Source: Atriophallophorus winterbourni
Taxonomy: Eukaryota > Platyhelminthes > Trematoda > Plagiorchiida > Microphallidae
Assembly: GCA_013407085.1 (NCBI GenBank)
Contig: JACCGJ010005107.1
Location: 81,339-145,338, forward strand
DNA length: 64,000 bases
Direction: 5' to 3'
Part shown: piece by piece, positions 11,926 through 23,995 of the stretch
How the letters are laid out: each line of letters starts with the position of its first letter
Numbering within the stretch: position 1 is the stretch's first letter
Position numbers and translations under genes: made by a program
The notes under the pieces: generated by a model
Databases searched by the model: none
Told to the model about the DNA's origin: nothing
What the model saw: the letters and a program-made list of their open reading frames with translations, nothing else

Positions 11926-14924
11926 TGCTTGTTTGGAATATTAGATATGGGGGCAAATATAGGCTGAAATGAACATGCAGATGACATAGACACCAAAACA
12001 ACCAAGTCCTCCTCTAAAAACAGAGTCATTTTGCTTTTGGCTTCCTGGTTGCAAGTCGACAATACATTTGTTTACTAAGTCAAATTGAATCATCACGCCC
12101 AAGATTTCTCGAATGAGATGGGCTGAATAACGGTTTTACCGATAAAATATTCGTTATTGAACTTGTTGTTAGGTGATAATAAACTTCATTTCGTGATATT
12201 CAATAGCATTTTGTTATGTTGGGAGAAAGCATGAATCATGTCACCAGCTCGTTGCAAGTACATCTAACTGGAAAGTTACAATTCTTTTATCCATGTGGGG
12301 AGTTTGCCATCATAATATTTTCAAGGTAAGACTGTTGCGCTGTTCGTCGCCATATGCAAATGAAATATTATATTCGCACATAAAATTATTTAGAATATTT
12401 TTATCCCATATAATAATTAAACTTCAAGTCAATGTTGCATGGTGCTAGCAGAGCCAGCCGTGAGAACTCGCAATGTACTATACAATGTAAGTGAAAAAAC
12501 ACAATCGCGTGTTCAAAATTTTGAGTAAGACGATCGGAAGTTCCACAATTTGTCTACGGTTCCTGCATTGCTTCCAGGCAATAGGGCTATTAGGTGCAAT
12601 CGAAAAAGCGATGATGCACGTATATTTTATTCGAGGACTTAAAATGTATGGTTGGATATACAGCGAGCTCTGCAATAACCGCATGGTGAGAACTTACGGA
12701 AAATTATTGATACAAGTGCAATATAATATGCTATTTTATCTAGGGTACGTCCAATCCAGAATAAACCTCTGTCATTCTGTCTGCATTTGTTTCAATAAAG
12801 CGTAAGATTGGAGTTAATATACTGTTAATCTTGTGTAATGTACAACATGTGCTGCAAACGAATTCTAGTGTAAAGAAACACCTATTGAATGAAAATGTCT
12901 GCGACTGTTTCGGACGAATAAAGAATGATCGACACTTGAACAACCGTTAGTCATGCTGGCTGTTATGCGCACAACTCCGTCATCTTTAGGATGGAAGAGG
13001 ACCAGGTCCTCTTGTACAATCGTTCAATTCTCAATGTAGGGTCACTTCTGAAGACTGTCGACTAGCTTATATTTCTGTTTACGAAGATGCCAGTGATTTT
13101 CTTGATGTCCATGCTAACCAGTCATTAGCAATACAGTCCAGAATCAGACGTGTGCATACGTTCATCATTATAGTAAACGACTTCGGTGAAAAATTGAACA
13201 TTTGCCCGCACTTTGGTTAACACGTTGAACTTTTAGTTAAAAAGTAGAAGAACTAGCAAAACGAAAAACGGTTTTATTTCTTGTAGTGAATTTTCAATGA
13301 ATAAGATTAATTTAACCACAAATTTATGGATTGCGGTTAACGAGAAATATATGTTTGTATGGAAAGATTCGAATTGCTAGTCTCATCTTTAAATCTGAAA
13401 CAGTTTCGGTTTCGTCTACCAGTGACAAAACAATCATCGAATGTTGCTACTAGAATATACCAAAGTTCAGCTTGCACGATATCTCCCAATCATGTGGTTT
13501 CAATGTTCATTTCAAGCTTTGCTGACTGGCGCATCGAAACTTCCATCTTTGAAAATATGGAAATATGCAGAGCATTTAATCCCATGGGATGTAAAATACT
13601 TGTGACGTTTTCTTGTCAGTTTCTGCAGAATTCCGCGAGTATTGGTAATTGAAAAATTTGGAATATCACTATCTCTGAACTAGTGTGGAGTATGGTCAAA
13701 TTATATTAAATGTTATCTTTCTAGGCACATTTCTGTCTGTGTGCAGGAAGCTAAATTATAAAGCTGATGGACTTGCATCCAATCAAAAATTATCAGCTCT
13801 TCAAACGAGTCTTGAGTGATGATAATTAAATGGCACATTTCGGAACAAAGCTAATTTGCCTGTGTAACATACACGCCATGGGAGCCCAATGATGCAATGA
13901 ATCTCAATCACCGTCTCGCTTAATGAATCTCGACGTCAGGATTTAACTGCATGCGTTCTTCAACTATTCAGGCAAGAGGGACACAAATAAAGTCACCTCT
14001 TGATACGAGAAACCACAAATGCTCACAGCTGAATTCATTATTAACCGCCTCTTTTGGAGTTGGACTAATAGATTTTGCTCGACTTCTATCGATTAACACT
14101 GAATACATAATCAGATGCATACAAATGTCGATGAACTAATCGAATTGAATGAAATTTCAACGAATCGGTCTCAGATATCATTTCTATTGAAGGAACATTG
14201 TTCCAGTAATCATGTCAGCAAGATTGATTGATGAACTCTAGGTGTAGAATGTCTCCGCTTCAATGCGACCGTTCGCATGATGACGGATCAATGGTAGGTT
14301 GAATCAACATAAGGAGTTGCTGTGGCGTATTGTATTGCGAAATCCTCAAACATTTTTTACTTTAATTCATTCGAAACTGCTGTAATGACCTCGTATTGGT
14401 TATACTCAATTGACAATACGGCCAGTTGCGTCTCTTGTACGTGAAAGTCTTTTTGAAAACCACTTAACCGGAGTCGCAACCAATCTCGTGAAACTCACTT
14501 CTACCGTTTCTAACCGATTAACGTAAAAAGCGCAGTCGTTTACACAATGCTTTTGATTGGAAAGCAAGTAGCAACGGTTAGTTTGCTCATACGATAAGGT
14601 GTACCAAATAATTACAATCACTGTGTGATGATGCTAACAAGCAGAGCTGTCCGTGAGGCATTAACCTTTACCCATTTTTGTAAGGTTCAAAAAGCACATC
14701 AAAAATTTATTTATTTTATGCTCAGAAACAGCATGAGGAAAATATTCACCATTTTGTGGATTTGTGTCATTGTTCGTATGCTAAGCAGTTAAATAGAGGT
14801 GTATGTTGAAAGCTTGCACATTCGATTATTATTATTATTAACTGCAATTCTGTAATTATCTATAGTTCGCAACGAAGGCCGTTAGGCTGGGCCGAAAACA
14901 CTTAAAATGATATGCTACTTCAAG
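11926..14924. other. No gene recognised
   Basis: Three kilobases of AT-rich sequence with only short open stretches (the longest, 12491-12805 and 13359-13652 on plus, have no recognisable domain). I see no structured RNA, repeat array or splice-bounded exon that I can support. Confidence 0.45.
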
Positions 14925-15110
14925 GTAATCTTGTGCTCTCATCACCCTCACTTGCACAGGACGGCTGGTTTCTAGTTGTTTGCCTTCATCAGGCGGAGAC
15001 AATAAGATGAGGTTCAGCGAATCTTTTAGCGGTGCTAAAGTAGTAGACAAACTTAGACTTGAATGCCACTGTTGAATGTGGTTCTTGCAAAGAACCATGA
15101 TGACAGCCAG
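14925..15110 (-). repeat. Hammerhead repeat, subfamily A, partial unit
   Basis: On the minus strand CTGATGA (14986-14992) and GAAA are both kept, but the stem III palindrome has changed and stem II no longer pairs well. The unit continues to the GAATGCCACTGTT block. A separate opposite-strand fragment with the AATCACTTCGTGATT hairpin follows at 15185-15260. Confidence 0.7.
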
Positions 15111-15184
15111 AAATTGATCGTGGTTTGAAGGGAGAGTGATATAAGCATAAAACCACATTGATCATTTTAAAGCGTCTTCAGCAT

Positions 15185-15260
15185 TTTACCCGAAATCACT
15201 TCGTGATTCTGTGTTTGTACTTCCGTAAATGGTGTCCAAGTATAAGTATGTGTATACTGC
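15185..15260 (+). repeat. Hammerhead repeat, subfamily A, hairpin fragment
   Basis: This is a short piece in plus orientation with the AATCAC/GTGATT hairpin and a diverged copy of the following segment up to AAGTATAAGTATG. It lacks the ribozyme. Confidence 0.55.
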
Positions 15261-15501
15261 CTTGTTTGTCAGAAATCATGTTACCTATTCAAGTTGAAAT
15301 TTGACGATCGGCTTTAAAGCCTGAGTGCACTTCAACGAAATTAGGAAGAACTCACATTTTTTCCTGAACTAAAGTCAACTCGTCACTATTCCCTAATGTT
15401 GGAATTATTTTAGTCACAAAACAATCCAAGTATCAGGGTTTAGACTAAAAACAAAACAAAATCTATATGCATAGACCGATTGCCAAAACTTGCTAGAATA
15501 T

Positions 15502-15700
15502 CAAAGTAATGTGTTGCTCACATCCCCATCCCTTACACCGGTAGTGGTGTGTAAGAGATGGGGATGTGAGCAACACATTACTTTGGTCATCCATAAGCGC
15601 CTCGAGTGCTTGACCAAGAATCACTTTGTGATTCCGTGTCTGAACATCGTGGTTCGTTGTACGAACCCTATATAACAGTTGGCATACAAGTATAACCTTG
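15502..15700 (+). repeat. Hammerhead repeat, subfamily A, with inverted junction
   Basis: Bases 15502-15585 are a near-perfect palindrome: the unit boundary (CAAAGTAATGTGTTGCTCAC...) runs into its own reverse complement around CCGGTAGTGG. To the right the unit continues in plus orientation through three consecutive hairpins: TTGGTCA/TGACCAA (15583-15617), AGAATCAC/GTGATTCC (15617-15635) and GGTTCGT/ACGAACC (15651-15667). The CTGATGA half of the ribozyme is absent at the junction. Confidence 0.8.
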
Positions 15701-16914
15701 CTTTTCTAGAATATCATTTACAAATCGATTGTATTTTATCCATGGGAGAACACGAACCATAAATCACGTGATAGAGATTTTATTATCAGACTATTATACA
15801 ATATCGACAGATATAAATTGATGAACACGTGCAAACCTCCCCTTTCAGCAATGGTTTTAGACCGCAGACCGAAGTTCAGCCTGCGCTCAAGTGTACGTAT
15901 GCCGGGGTGAGTTGTGGTCATTGTTTCATTCCGCGCGCTGCATCCCTGCAACACAATCTCTCGCTACGAACGTGATGACTGCTCATAACTTGTTTGTTTG
16001 CTTAGCTTATCAGCAGCTCGGTTTTTCAATTCGTCAATGTCAATCGTGGCTTGACTCACCAGCCCACCCCATACAATCAAAGCTTCGACAATTCGGCATG
16101 CAACTCGTTCAAGGTCGCTTGTGATTTGACCACTCAATGCTAATCAAACACCGTATCAAAGATAGTGAGCTAAACTTCAGGGAAGCCGATAATGATTCAT
16201 GTACCATGGTCAATAAAACACATCTCGAATTGTTAAGCAAACCAGTATTGACTAAAGCAAATGGTAGATAAATGACGTGGTCCTCAAGTTATGTGCTGAC
16301 TGGTTTATAACAAAGGTTCATACCTGCAATTGGTATATCGCTTGCGCTTTTAGTAAATGGTTCAGTAATAATAATAATTCTTAATGTTACATATTCATTA
16401 TATAACATTTGAAAACGTCAAAACGCAAATCGCTCTAAAATGACAATCGTATAGAATCAGTAAAGTTGAAATCTGTTAATGGGAGACTTATCAAACAGTG
16501 ATTTTTAAGTTTGAGTACTGCCCTTACGGCAGGAGACTGATCGTTTGTAGTAACGAGAGCAAATGCGTAAATTATGTAAGCGATTCTGATGCGATCGCGT
16601 ACATTTTTGTTTAAAGGTAATATTTATTAATAAGTAGTATATGACGTTCGAAAAGCAGGACGGAGGCACATGACCGGTTTCGCGGTTATTGCCGCTCATT
16701 AGGTATGCGTATCCGTCACCAAACATTCGAACGCCGTTATAACTTTGTGCTTATCCCAGCATGGTATTTTAGAATATTCCAGACCGAACGTGAGTAACTC
16801 AAATCTTGAATAACGCATGTATTAGAGTAACATATAAGGGAGGTCAAACTCTCCGCTCCGTATCAATTAATCTCAAATATAAGACTCCTTTAAGTTGTGC
16901 GACCAACTGCATCT
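15701..16914. other. No gene recognised
   Basis: A GC-richer patch at 15830-16130 is open in more than one frame but has no motif I recognise. The rest is AT-rich without identifiable structure. Confidence 0.4.
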
Positions 16915-17265
16915 ATAAAATCAAATGTTAGGGTTACGCGGGTGTTTACATTGGGCAAACGTCAAGAGAACTTTGCACTAGGGTAAACGAACACAGGAAA
17001 CGATTGGGAAAGCAACCCCACAATCCCATTGAATATCAATCACTGATTCGGGATTCTGCCCTAGCTGAACACGTGCTAGACACTGGACACAGCGTAGATC
17101 TTGATAAGTGATGAGACGGGGTGTGAAATATTATAGGGAACGACTTCACGCTGAGGCAGTTGAAATAACAAAGGCTGGGGCGAATGCGGTGAACAAGGTG
17201 GATGTGGCGGTTATCTCAACAATCTTGCGTTCGGTTTTGCAGCGGATAAGGATTAACGTGCATAA
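16915..17265 (+). pseudogene. Penelope-like element GIY-YIG endonuclease remnant
   Basis: Plus-strand translation from about 16905 gives a short Y-K-I-K-C segment, a stop, then GYAGVYIGQTSRELCTRVNE, H-R-K-R-L, and after a spacer ALAEHVLDTGH. This is the GIY-YIG endonuclease fold (Y-x-G/YIG, then R-x4-EH) with the zinc-binding Cys and His residues typical of Penelope-like elements. After a stop at about 17108 the similarity resumes in another frame (Y-R-E-R-L-H-A-E-A-V-E-I), the usual C-terminal tail. Stops and a frameshift show it is dead. A plus-oriented hammerhead repeat fragment lies only about 180 bp downstream. Such ribozymes are known in the terminal repeats of Penelope-like elements, so the two may derive from one insertion. 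Confidence 0.75.
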
Positions 17266-17446
17266 CACATAATGTGCACATGATACGTAAGCAATGGTTT
17301 AGTGGACGATGTTCGCACCTTCACACAAAAAATAAACAATTTAGGGATTAACGCGGGATATATGGCGTGTGATCAATTGTCTTGATCTCGCCTGCCTATC
17401 TTAGCGAACTCAGGATTGGTCAAGAAAATGCAATTTAAACCTGAAC

Positions 17447-17580
17447 ACAGTAATGTGTTGTTCACTTTGGTCATCCATAAGCGCCTTGAGTGCTTGACCA
17501 AGAATCACTGTGATTCTGTGTTTGAACATCGTGGGTCGTTATACGAACCCTATGTAACAGTAGCATACAAGTATAAATTT
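17447..17580 (+). repeat. Hammerhead repeat, subfamily A, ribozyme-less part
   Basis: Plus-oriented segment from the AGTAATGTGTTG boundary through TTGGTCATCCATAAGCGCCT, the AATCACTGTGATT hairpin and the GTCGTTATACGAACC region. The ribozyme portion is missing. It is followed at 17612-17690 by a sequence related to the foldback repeat at 54976-55313. Confidence 0.75.
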
Positions 17581-17611
17581 GTAAACCTGAACACTGTTCG
17601 TACCGATAACA

Positions 17612-17690
17612 TTGGTCTGACGAATCTTCTGTGTTCAAAAGCGAAACGTTATCAAACAACTTGCTATAACCGAATCATGTGCTATGCCCA
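17612..17690. repeat. Diverged copy of foldback-arm sequence
   Basis: The segment TGACGAATCTTCTGTGTTCA followed by AAAGCGAAACGTTATC and GCTATAACCGAA aligns with the right arm of the foldback at 55212-55313. A third relative is at 34625-34680. Each lies close to a subfamily-A hammerhead repeat. Confidence 0.55.
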
Positions 17691-18194
17691 ATTATTTGCG
17701 ATTTTGCGATTTTTTGCTAATTTAAATTCAGCTTTCATGTGGGGACTAAGCTAAGCCCCACAGTCAGTGCAATGCAGCGCCGGTAATTGTTTGGGATATT
17801 TTTGCAACATTCCAATAACGACACTATGGTTTATTTTTGTTTAAAGTCAGATTTTATTAATAATTAGTATCTGTCAGATAAAAAGCAACAATAGAATGAA
17901 CAAATTGCTATGAGATACTTTTAACTCAGCCTCCTCAAAGTGCACCCAAGAACCATTGTACCTCAGATCGCTTTGTTAAAATGCTCGAGTTAGAAAATCT
18001 GTTGTGGTGCCTCGGATTTTAGACGCTCGTTGACATATATATCGCGTGCGGTAAAACACCGTAACCCAGACAGAATATTTTAGTTCAATATGCTGTATAG
18101 ATGAACGCTCAGTTCTTAATAATCGGCCTAAATTTGTCCGGGCTGTTCTGTTGAGCAATCGCTTGGAAGAGTAACAAGAAGATGACGCACCCAA
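17691..18194. other. No gene recognised
   Basis: AT-rich spacer between repeat debris and the LINE starting at about 18195. No motif recognised. Confidence 0.4.
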
Positions 18195-19505
18195 TTAATC
18201 GATAACAGCGTATGCCATTATACGCTGTTTTTATTGATTTAATGAAAGCATTCGACTACGTCAGCAAGGAGGGTCTTTTCAAAATACTTGATCTCATAGG
18301 CTCCCCCCAAGATTGCTCAAGCTCGTTATTTCCTTCCACTCAAGCATGAAGGGCTCAGTCAGTTTTAACGGTTTCAGCTCAGAAGCATTTAAAATTCCCT
18401 GAGGCGTCAAACAAGGGTGTGTTCTCGCTCCCACGCTTTGCTTCTGAACCACGCTTTCATGACGTCGACAGAAGTCATTTACTCATGAACGCGAAGTGGT
18501 GGCAAGCTTTTCAACTTGAACCAGTTGAGAGCAAAAACCAAGGCACAAAATGTGCTAATCCGTGACCTGTTGTTTGCCGACGATGCAGCAATTATTGTTT
18601 ACTCTCAAGAGCACCTCCAGTCGCTAATGGACTGTTTTTCGTCGGCATGCAAAGACGTTGGTCAAGGGACTGTATCGCCTTCCTCATCACTGTTGGAAAC
18701 TGTCAGCTTGAATCAGTACATCAGTCCACATACCTTGGTTCAACCATTGCGGATAACCTCTCCCTAGATACGGAGATTGATAAGCGGATTGGCAGAGCCG
18801 CTGTCATTCTGTCCCGATTGAACTGGGGGTAACCGCATGTCGACTGTAAAGACAAAGATGATGGTATACAGCGCGTGCGTACTAAATGCTTTACTGTACG
18901 GCAGTGAAACCTGGACCACCCACGCAAGACACGGACAGAAGCTGAATGCTTTCCATCTACGGAACATCCGTCGTATCTTGAACATATCGTGGGTGGACAG
19001 AGTGACTAATGCTGAAGTGCTTTCCAAAGCTGGTCTACAGAACATGTTCACCCTATTGCGACAGCGCTCTTGCGGTGGCTTGGTCATGTCTACAGAATGG
19101 AAAATGGTCCTATTCCGAAAGATATACTCTATGGTGAGTTGCAATTAAACAGTCGACCATTGGGCAGACCGCACTTGCGGTGCAAAGACGTTTGCAAAGG
19201 AGATACTGTTGGTATTGACCCGGCGAGTTGGGAAGAACTTGCTCTTGACCGCTCACATTGGAGTCATTGTGTAGAGCGTCGCCTGCACGCTGGGCAGGAG
19301 CAGATACAGCTCCTGGCTGCTAAACGCAGATCACGCCGCCAGCGTGCAACTGATGCAATACAACCGAGTTCTGACTTTCGTTGCCAGCGCTGCGGGAGAG
19401 ATTGTTCCTCCCGAATCAAACTGTTTAGTCATTCCAAAAGCTGTAGAACATGAAAATTCATGCGATTGTGATGTACATCCATGGTCGACATCGACCGAAG
19501 GAGGC
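18195..19505 (+). pseudogene. Non-LTR retrotransposon (reverse transcriptase, 3' part)
   Basis: The largest LINE remnant in the window. From 18205 the plus strand reads Y-A-V-F-I-D-L-M-K-A-F-D-Y-V, the first catalytic RT motif, then GVKQGCVLAP near 18400 and LLFADDAAIIVYS near 18565 (the F-A-D-D catalytic motif). Then comes the conserved post-RT region (MMVYSACVLNALLYGSETWT near 18860; LNAFHLRNIRRILNISW; a G-H-V-Y-R-M-E segment near 19075). It ends with a C-x2-C-x12-H-x3-C zinc finger near 19380-19450. Several frameshifts and a stop break it. The element stops near the GACCGAAGGAGG motif at about 19490, shared with the other copies. RTE-like or related clade; exact clade not settled. Confidence 0.9.
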
Positions 19506-22469
19506 GAGTGAAAAGAAAATAATTGTATTTTCCCGGTGTAATGGGACAATAAATCAACGAAAATTTATAATCTGGGATCACTTTCTCAGATGTACGAAAA
19601 ACAAATATATCTGGAAACGCGTGTTACACATAAGCTGATCTTATGAAATGCCCACGAGGCATAACACGTGACATTTTTAGAACGCTCCAGATCTTGCGCA
19701 ATGTATCCTATTCTCCCGTCATTTCATGACAAATTCAAGGGTAGCTTGGCTATATTCTTGTTTCTAGTACGGTTTTGCCCATGTTTGACAATTCAGCAAG
19801 ACAATTAGCCCAAAACCTGTAGTAGAATGTATAATATGGAGATATGGCAACACGTACGTTTGATATTTAGTGGCGTTTTAACTGGGGATCACCTTGAGAT
19901 TCCTCATACGCTTGCCAATCTGAGGCACCATATATAATTTTCCCATGTCCACTTGGGTGTGATGAAGAAATAGAGTAGACAATAATCACCAGATGTGCGA
20001 CCATGGTAGGTTTTTAATTCCGAATATTTTTTGATAGATAAGCAAGGTATTAATATGTTGACGTATCCCCACAAAATAAATTTCATGACCAAGAGAAACG
20101 TTGAACCAAAGGCAACATACGCTCAAATCACTGTTTGGCTGACATCTCAAATTTTTGCTTCTAACAAATTTCAGTTCGACTGTACATACCAAGAAATATT
20201 CAAATAGTTTAGCACTATATTCACACATCATTAATACGCAAGCTGCAGGCTCGACCGCACCGAGTGCGTGTTTTACTCTGGCGATGTTTGCTGGATTATA
20301 CAACGCAAATGTATACAAGTAACCAGTTTGATGGGCGACGTAGGCGACTACCGTAGGTTCGAAAGATCAAAATCAAAGAATCAAATATTCCTTCGTGTTT
20401 GCATCAGTTAATTTTAAAGAAATGCAAGCGGATAACTGATGTCACTAAACTACTGCATTATAATATACTCGAAGTTAGTTAAACCCAGCAATCCAACTCT
20501 TTGTGTATGCCTTAAAAGCACACATCTATTCATATCACAAGATTGTTTTGAGAGATTGATAAAACCTTTTCCACATAGAATACGCGTGACAATGAACTTT
20601 GCTTATGTAAGCGATAGGGTTTGTGGATAACCTCCAATTAATCGTTATTTTATAGTTTTAATAATTTTATTATTGTTAGTTTTATTACAGCGACGCTGTG
20701 TTGCAAGTTCTGTGAACAACAGGATGTACCCTCATCTCCCTTCAAATCCTATTTAAAATGGATACACATAATATTCCGATAATAACCGTGACAGTCTAAA
20801 GCTATCTGCAGTGAGTGAAATGCTATCTACTGAAAAGCTTCTTAGTAAAGAAATCTTAGTAAAGCGCCCTATGTGACCTAGTGGCCCAAACCGGATAAAT
20901 ATTCATAACACTTATGACACCGGAAATTTACCCTGTTTTAAAGAAAGCGAATTTCGCTAATACCAACAAAATTTCAGTGCGACAAATAATTAGCTAAGCT
21001 TTATTATTTCCAAGACAAATGCTAACTCGTTTGATTGTTTGAAACAGCTCGTCTGAGCGAAACTCAATTTAATTGAAGAAATTTTATGTGATCATAGAGT
21101 TGTTACAAATCGATGAAGGTGACGTTTTCCGAATTTGATCACACGTTAAACTCATGTGTCAAATCGAAAAAACGAAACTTCGATGATCTTTCCGAAAGCA
21201 TCTTGGATCGTTGATGTTAAACTGATGTCCAAAAACATTTTAAACCACAATTGGTCCAGCCGTTTTGGTAATGGAAACCTGTGCATATGTGAATGTAACA
21301 AGCTTATTAGGTATTTCGTTGTACAAAGAAATAAGATGAGTCCTTCGTCCTCTAATACACCTTGATCTAGTGAAATCACACGCTAACTGGCAAGGTTCAA
21401 CGGCGTTTGTTGATTCTAGCTTTGAGCTGCAACCAATAACTGGCCAACTACCTTCACGGCAGGGCATCTAAAAAATAATTTGTCAGATTAAGAATATTTG
21501 TGGTTTTTATTTTTCGCTTAGCAAGACTGTTTATCTAGATTGGCCAGCTGAGCTAAGTAGAGCGGATACTAGGCGATCCAATGGGAATCAGCTAGGCCGC
21601 GTGCAGATTACAAGACTCAATTTGCTGATGGAAAACAGCGATGAGCACATCAGACCGTGGACTGATCGGATATTACACTTTGGAATCAGATATTGTTTAA
21701 AGGCTTTCAAAGGAACTTGGCCCACGATACTATTCTTCAAGCCATGCCCTGGCAGAAGAACTATTAGGTACCTGTACTAACTACCTTGACGTAATATCTG
21801 TCCCGAAAATGAGTGAATTTAGGCAAGGTAGTCTAATCATAGCTTTTTCTAGAATGAATCTATCTACTGATATTAGTATTAAACAGCCAATTTAACTTTG
21901 CGAACCGTTGCATTACAGTATCAGCAAAGTGGTTGCTCCCATTACTTGGTGTGTCCACAGTCAAAGTCTACCGTAGAAATCCCCAAAACCAAAATGTTTC
22001 TCCTATTCCCGAGTGCGATTGTTGACTAAGGCTTTCAAACGAAAATCTAAACCTAAATCTGACTCTTATCGGCCAATGATGCAACGAAATATTTCATTTA
22101 AATCTTTGTATAACATTATCGATAATGATGAATCGTAAACTGGGTAATCACTCGAGCTGATCTGAATTTAAACTTACAGCTACCATGCGCATTTCACTAG
22201 ATTCGACATTTTCTTGTGCATAATCTTCTTTTCACGTAAATCACTAACCACTTTTTTTCTTGTTCCGAGTCGGGTGCCAGATGGTCTATTCGTGTGATGT
22301 TGGCTTGATTATCGATTGCTTACAAGGTCCTAATCCAATTAAAATTCGCCAATAGAACTCGATCGATCAGTGTAAGCATCAACAAGGAACTTGGAATAGA
22401 GGGGAAATTAGGTATTAGTAGGGGAATGTGTGAGCGGAATGGATGTAACAATGAAACTAGATAGTTGTT
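19506..22469. other. No gene recognised
   Basis: AT-rich, with open stretches of about 110 codons at most (19986-20318, minus) that carry no recognisable domain. No repeat identified that recurs elsewhere in the window. Confidence 0.4.
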
Positions 22470-22685
22470 CGCTTATGGCAGTGTTTGTTGTCATTAAGTG
22501 AATAAAGTAAGATTAGGTTCAGTGGTCACTGAAACACTGCAAAACCGGCAAATAAAGTTATACCTGGAGGAAGATATATTTGGATGCCATTGTTGAAAAG
22601 GGTTCCTACAAATCATCACGGTGTTCAAACACTGAATCACAGATTGCTTCTTCTTCAGGCTGTCAAGACGCCTAAAAATGACCAA
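22470..22685 (-). repeat. Hammerhead repeat, subfamily A, diverged unit
   Basis: Minus-oriented unit recognised by AAGATTAGGTTCAGTGG, the GGATGCCATTGTTGAAAAGG block and GGTGTTCAAACACTGAATCA. It is more diverged than most copies and its ribozyme half is lost. It abuts an oppositely oriented ribozyme at 22715-22765, giving another head-to-head junction like the one at 15502. Confidence 0.7.
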
Positions 22686-22714
22686 TATATAGTGTTTTAA
22701 GACTCACCGTACCT

Positions 22715-22765
22715 AATCTCCTCTTGATGACGGTGAACATCAGAAACCGGTTGTGGTGTGTAAGT
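22715..22765 (+). ncRNA. Degenerate hammerhead ribozyme, subfamily A
   Basis: Plus strand: TTGATGA at 22724-22730 (first core C changed to T), a GGTGAACATC stem II, GAAA at 22743-22746, palindromic ACCGGT, then TGTGGTGTGTAAG as the 3' strand of stem I. The missing core C predicts loss of self-cleavage. Confidence 0.6.
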
Positions 22766-22770
22766 GCAAG

Positions 22771-23995
22771 GGATTTGTACAACACTATGCAAAGTTATAT
22801 TTGGATTGACACAGTCAAACTTTGGATAACCAATACATTTATTAAAACCAAGTCAGGCAATGAACTCGATGAAAATGTCTTAATATTTGCTAGTTTCAAA
22901 CAAGTGTGCTGTTGTCAATTCATGATCAATATTGCTAATTAAAACGCTACATCGAATCGTATACTAAAATAATAAACTACACAATGAATCTCATTATACG
23001 CGACGCAGGAGTAAGTTGAAATGGCAAACCTTGTGCACCCGACTATTGGCCGAAGAAATCACACCGTAGAAGAGGAATGAAGAATGTGAAAGTGTTATTC
23101 GAAAATATACGGAATTTAAACTCTACGTAAATTTATAATACGAAAACGTACACAATATAGCACAATATCAACTGGATAAATGCTCCCACAAATTTTCAAT
23201 GACAACATCCTTTGACACAGATATCTTGAGGCGTATAAAATGGACGATAGCTGATATAGTAAAGTTTTAAATGACAGTTTCGATCGAATAGTAGATGCAA
23301 ATTGAGAATTAAATAGTGAGTTGTGTGGTGTTGGAATTATTGGCGAGATGATAATTAATAAATTAATCGAAAGACCAGAAGCGTTGTTTCAAAATAATTT
23401 CCAAGATGTGATTATGGAAGCATCAGTAAGCTTTTGGTATGCATCACATCACACTACAAAGGATCAAAAGTGAGATCACTGAAACGAAACATGAGTACTT
23501 TACATTTGATTACGCGAACGACGTGTCCATTAAAAACGTTTAAACCGCATTCAAAGAACGCTCACAAACATTGTCGTAAGCTAGACATAAACGCTAATTT
23601 CTACTAAGTGTTCGGTCATATTAACAGCTGAAATCCACCAGAAGGCTGTGTAACTAACAAGAAGTCACAATATTGGTGAGTAACATGTGAGCATTACCGG
23701 ATTCTCTCCCGGGATTTGAAATCATGTTTTACACAAAACCGGGTTTTTATGGTTAATAAAACAATAAGTTGTAGTCAACCCAGACTAAAGGAATTTGAGA
23801 TTATTCTGTTTTTTGATTATTGTCTATCAGTTTCATCAGAGGGAGCCAAGATAGAAGAATGGTGATTTGCATGCGAACGGTCATACACTCATTTCACATG
23901 GGGGTGCAAATTTGAGGAATGTACTCGAACTAGGCGAGTGTAATTGGGAGTCTTATGAGCAACTTCAAAGCATTATTCCAATGAATATACAATTA
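22771..23995. other. No gene recognised
   Basis: AT-rich sequence without coding signal or recurrence elsewhere in the window. Confidence 0.4.
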
